Assembly: GCA_019308525.1 (NCBI GenBank)
Contig: JAFDIC010000185.1
Span: 1-7,521, forward strand
Direction: 5' to 3'
Length of the DNA: 7,521 nt
Source: Deltaproteobacteria bacterium
GTDB taxonomy: Bacteria > Desulfobacterota > DSM-4660 > Desulfatiglandales > HGW-15
The notes under the pieces are model-generated. The model made no database searches and was not told the origin of the DNA. It saw only the letters and a program-made list of their open reading frames with translations. How positions within the stretch are numbered: the first letter of the stretch is position 1; every line of letters begins with the position of its first letter. The position numbers were made by a program, and so were the translations under genes. Positions 6,180 to 7,521 of this stretch are shown in pieces.

Positions 6180-6245
6180 ATGGGGAATGCAGTCAAAAGG
6201 ACCATATCGCTACCACCTGAACTTGTCAAAGAGACCGATGTTTGA
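6180..6245 (+). pseudogene. Remnant of a CopG/RHH-type antitoxin gene
   Basis: ATG 6180, preceded by GAGGAG with suitable spacing, opens a 21-residue frame whose RTISLPPELVKETD is the characteristic first beta-strand and helix start of CopG/Arc ribbon-helix-helix DNA-binding antitoxins. The frame then hits TGA at 6243. Two further family-like residues (Ala-Arg) follow, then a second stop (TAG) three codons later. RHH antitoxins normally run 45-90 residues, so the gene is broken and the rest is lost. The intact ribosome binding site suggests recent decay or that a peptide is still made. No partner toxin follows directly. Confidence 0.6.
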
Positions 6246-6253
6246 GCTAGGAA

Positions 6254-6286
6254 CATTTAGAAACGTTTCCATTATGGGTCTAAATG
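6254..6286. promoter_or_regulatory. Inverted repeat upstream of the toxin-antitoxin operon
   Basis: CATTTAGA (6254-6261) and TCTAAATG (6279-6286) are perfect inverted repeats separated by 17 bases. A 10-base palindrome, GAAACGTTTC (6260-6269), overlaps the left arm. The position, 55-87 bases before the antitoxin ATG, suits an operator for antitoxin autorepression, which is usual in type II systems. No clear -35/-10 pair was found nearby. Confidence 0.35.
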
Positions 6287-6340
6287 ATTTGAAATCCCAG
6301 GTGGCTTAGGAGATATACAAATCACAAAGGAGACCAAGGT

Positions 6341-6547
6341 ATGAGCAGAATCGAACAATTTCCATTTTTCAAGACATTTCAGGACAAGGAGAACGCTGTT
6401 ATTGACGTAAAGGCCTTTGAGAACTGGATAAGGGAGCTAGACATAGACCTGCTCACTGAGGAAGATGAAGCAGACAGGAAAGAGGCCTTTGAAGAGCTTG
6501 CGAAGGGTGAGGCCATCAATCTTCGGAAGGCTATGAAGGAATGGTGA
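6341..6547 (+). CDS. Antitoxin of a RelE/ParE-type type II toxin-antitoxin pair
   Basis: This 68-residue acidic protein lies directly upstream of, and overlaps, a RelE-type toxin gene. It ends in EELAKGEAINLRKAMKEW, a tail I associate with short antitoxins paired with RelE/ParE toxins. The acidic middle, LDIDLLTEEDEADRKEAFEEL (about 33-53), would be flexible and toxin-binding. The N-terminal part is not a clear match to any DNA-binding fold I can name, so the antitoxin class (RelB-, Phd- or other) is unassigned. The start ATG 6341 follows AAAGGAGA at suitable spacing. The stop TGA overlaps the toxin ATG (7-base overlap ATGGTGA), which implies coupled translation. The role, inferred from this arrangement, is to neutralise the toxin and perhaps repress the operon. 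Gene order (antitoxin first) is standard. Confidence 0.75.
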   Translation: MSRIEQFPFFKTFQDKENAVIDVKAFENWIRELDIDLLTEEDEADRKEAFEELAKGEAINLRKAMKEW

Positions 6548-6798
6548 GAGAATACAAGATAAGTAGAGAGGCAAATAAGTTTATTCTTTCTCTTCCTGAA
6601 AAAGAACGAAAATCCGTTAAAGAGGCAATCGAAAAGCTTATCAACAACCAAGCTGAGGCCTTGGATATAAAAAGACTCCTGCCATACCCAAAGGAATTCC
6701 GGTTGAGAGTAGGAAATATCCGTATCCTTTTCCGATCAACAAGGGAACATCTGTTTATTTTCAAAGCCGGATACAGAGGCGACATCTATAAGCAATAA
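6541..6798 (+). CDS. RelE/ParE-family toxin
   Basis: This 85-residue basic protein has the typical length and layout of the RelE/ParE superfamily. It starts with the family-like YKISREANKFILSLP (5-19), continues with a helical pair (21-46, ending DIKRL), and ends in the beta-sheet core EFRLRVGNIRILF (52-64) and KAGYRGDIYKQ (75-85). Arg54, Arg56, Arg61 and Arg79 sit at positions normally basic in RelE-type mRNA interferases. RLRVGxxRILF with a C-terminal RGDIYK favours RelE over the gyrase-poisoning ParE branch, but this is not decisive. Family knowledge: RelE enters the ribosomal A site and cleaves mRNA in the cytoplasm. The gene is intact and overlaps the antitoxin gene by 7 bases, so the pair looks functional. 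No terminator is evident after it. Confidence 0.85.
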   Translation: MVREYKISREANKFILSLPEKERKSVKEAIEKLINNQAEALDIKRLLPYPKEFRLRVGNIRILFRSTREHLFIFKAGYRGDIYKQ

Positions 6799-7033
6799 AT
6801 AAGGAACGGCAGCTCACACCTGATGACACAGCTTTATGCCCTTCTAAGAGACGAGGCGCTGAAGAAGGCAGGTAGCGTTGCCCCAGAGATCGTTGAGGGG
6901 ATAAGAAAGCAAGACCCTGAAAAATGTATTGATTTGAAGGCATAAGTAGCCCAGCCATATACAAGTGAGAGAGGAGATCCGGGGGCAGAGCTAAATGACC
7001 CTCTGGCCCTGACGACAGTTAAAGAAAGGTGTA
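6799..7033. other. Short unassigned stretch after the toxin gene
   Basis: It contains one small open frame, 6823-6945 (+), of 40 codons encoding MTQLYALLRDEALKKAG and onward to a C-terminal CIDLKA. The composition is protein-like and helical, but there is no good ribosome binding site and no family I recognise. It may be a decayed gene fragment. Nothing else was recognised here. Confidence 0.35.
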
Positions 7034-7156
7034 ATGCCAGTTAGGATAAGGCTGATGGAAAGGAAAAAGTATATCTATTGGAAAGACGGCGAAATGTGGT
7101 TGGGATATCTGGAAGAATATCAGGATTATATAAGGCAAGCCGAGACCCTGTTATGA
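7034..7156 (+). pseudogene. Truncated HicB-like antitoxin fragment
   Basis: ATG 7034, preceded by AAAGGTG, opens a 40-residue frame with KKYIYWKDGEMWLGYLEEYQ followed by DYIRQAETL. This resembles the N-terminal strand-turn-strand and the start of the helix of HicB-type antitoxins ('..W.DG..WLGYLEEYPDY.TQGETLEEL'). The frame ends at TGA 7154, just where the long helix should continue, so about half or more of the protein is missing. A different frame is open at 7134-7295 but does not look like the HicB continuation, suggesting a deletion or recombination rather than a simple frameshift. No HicA toxin gene is visible beside it. An alternative start is ATG 7055. Confidence 0.5.
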
Positions 7157-7356
7157 ATCAAACCAAAAAGAACTTCCGACCGTATTGAGGCAAGAGTGGC
7201 TGACGGAAATCTGTGAGGATGCGAAACGCGAAGGAATCAATTCGTTTGATAAAGATATCCAACTCACCTCTGCTTTTTCCTATTTGAGTGCTTGAATAGG
7301 TGGGCCGAAACGAAAAAAGGCGGCCTTTGCTGGGAATATTGCTGGGAATGAGTTTT
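7157..7356. other. Unassigned stretch before the right-hand repeat
   Basis: It holds an open frame (7134-7295, +) with no start or ribosome binding site, encoding a charged stretch (LRQEWLTEICEDAKREG) that I cannot assign, perhaps the tail of a lost gene. Short hairpins follow: GGCCG/CGGCC around 7302-7324, and AAAGG/CCTTT inside it. GCTGGGAAT also occurs twice at about 7329-7350. No complete gene is present. Confidence 0.4.
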
Positions 7357-7380
7357 GTGGTCGAAAAAGAAAGGGGTTAG
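7357..7380. repeat. 24-bp direct repeat, right copy (within the tRNA terminator)
   Basis: It is identical to 5945-5968. Here the GGGGTTAG end is one arm of the tRNA terminator hairpin, and the A-rich part supplies its U-tract on the minus strand. Position next to a tRNA and perfect identity suggest an att-like duplication created by integration, but no integrase gene is present in the window. Confidence 0.75.
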
Positions 7381-7398
7381 ACGCTTATCTAACCCCTT
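7362..7398 (-). terminator. Intrinsic terminator of the initiator tRNA gene
   Basis: AAGGGGTTAG (7371-7380) and CTAACCCCTT (7389-7398) form a perfect 10-bp stem with an 8-base loop. On the minus strand it is followed by TTCTTTTTCG. It begins 10 bases after the CCA end of the tRNA. Confidence 0.8.
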
Positions 7399-7408
7399 GA
7401 TATTCTTT

Positions 7409-7485
<77 letters not shown>

Positions 7486-7521
7486 TCAACCTTTTAAATA
7501 TAATTATGTCTGAGCCTCAAG

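Noticed and set aside
6823..6945. 40-codon open frame after the toxin as a real gene
   Set aside because: Poor ribosome binding site and no recognisable family; kept only as a possible fragment.

Overview
The window is a chromosomal segment from a bacterium that probably makes selenoproteins, plausibly an anaerobic deltaproteobacterium (Desulfobacterota). The taxonomy is an inference. It rests on a predicted selenocysteine-containing thiol oxidoreductase, a LonB-like protease paired with a DUF151 nuclease-type gene, and a bacterial initiator tRNA. UGA is an ordinary stop in several other genes here and Trp is written TGG, so the genetic code looks standard.

Layout. Positions 2-361 (+) hold the C-terminal end of a GT4-type glycosyltransferase whose start lies outside the window. 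It converges on an AI-2E/PerM-family membrane protein (367-1473, -). Divergent from that is the most striking gene, 1665-2525 (+): a secreted DsbA-like protein interrupted by one in-frame TGA (2079-2081) exactly where the first cysteine of the CPxC active site belongs. A perfect 7-bp hairpin with an AGGU loop lies 34 nt downstream, as expected of a bacterial SECIS element. The best reading is one 286-residue selenoprotein with a Sec-Pro-Ala-Cys active site, not two genes. Its stop codon shares a CTAG with the stop of the convergent DUF151 gene (2522-2977, -). That gene is translationally coupled to a LonB-like protease (2967-5408, -), and both are driven from a good sigma70-type promoter at 5516-5544.

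Positions 5545-6179 have no protein gene I can support. They contain a promoter with an A/T-rich upstream tract, 14-nt tandem repeats and an intrinsic terminator, all on the minus strand, which together suggest a small RNA of about 90 nt carrying repeated CCUCC (anti-Shine-Dalgarno) motifs. A 24-bp perfect direct repeat then brackets a 1.4-kb accessory island (5945-7380). The island holds a broken ribbon-helix-helix antitoxin start, an intact antitoxin/RelE-type toxin pair, and a truncated HicB-like fragment. Its right-hand copy is one arm and the U-tract of the terminator of an initiator tRNA gene (7409-7485, -), so the island looks like a small integrated or decayed element next to a tRNA. 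No integrase was seen.

How they fit together: the selenoprotein probably handles thiol/disulfide chemistry outside the cytoplasm. The protease-DUF151 pair is a separate cytoplasmic operon, and the toxin-antitoxin island is an unrelated accessory insertion.
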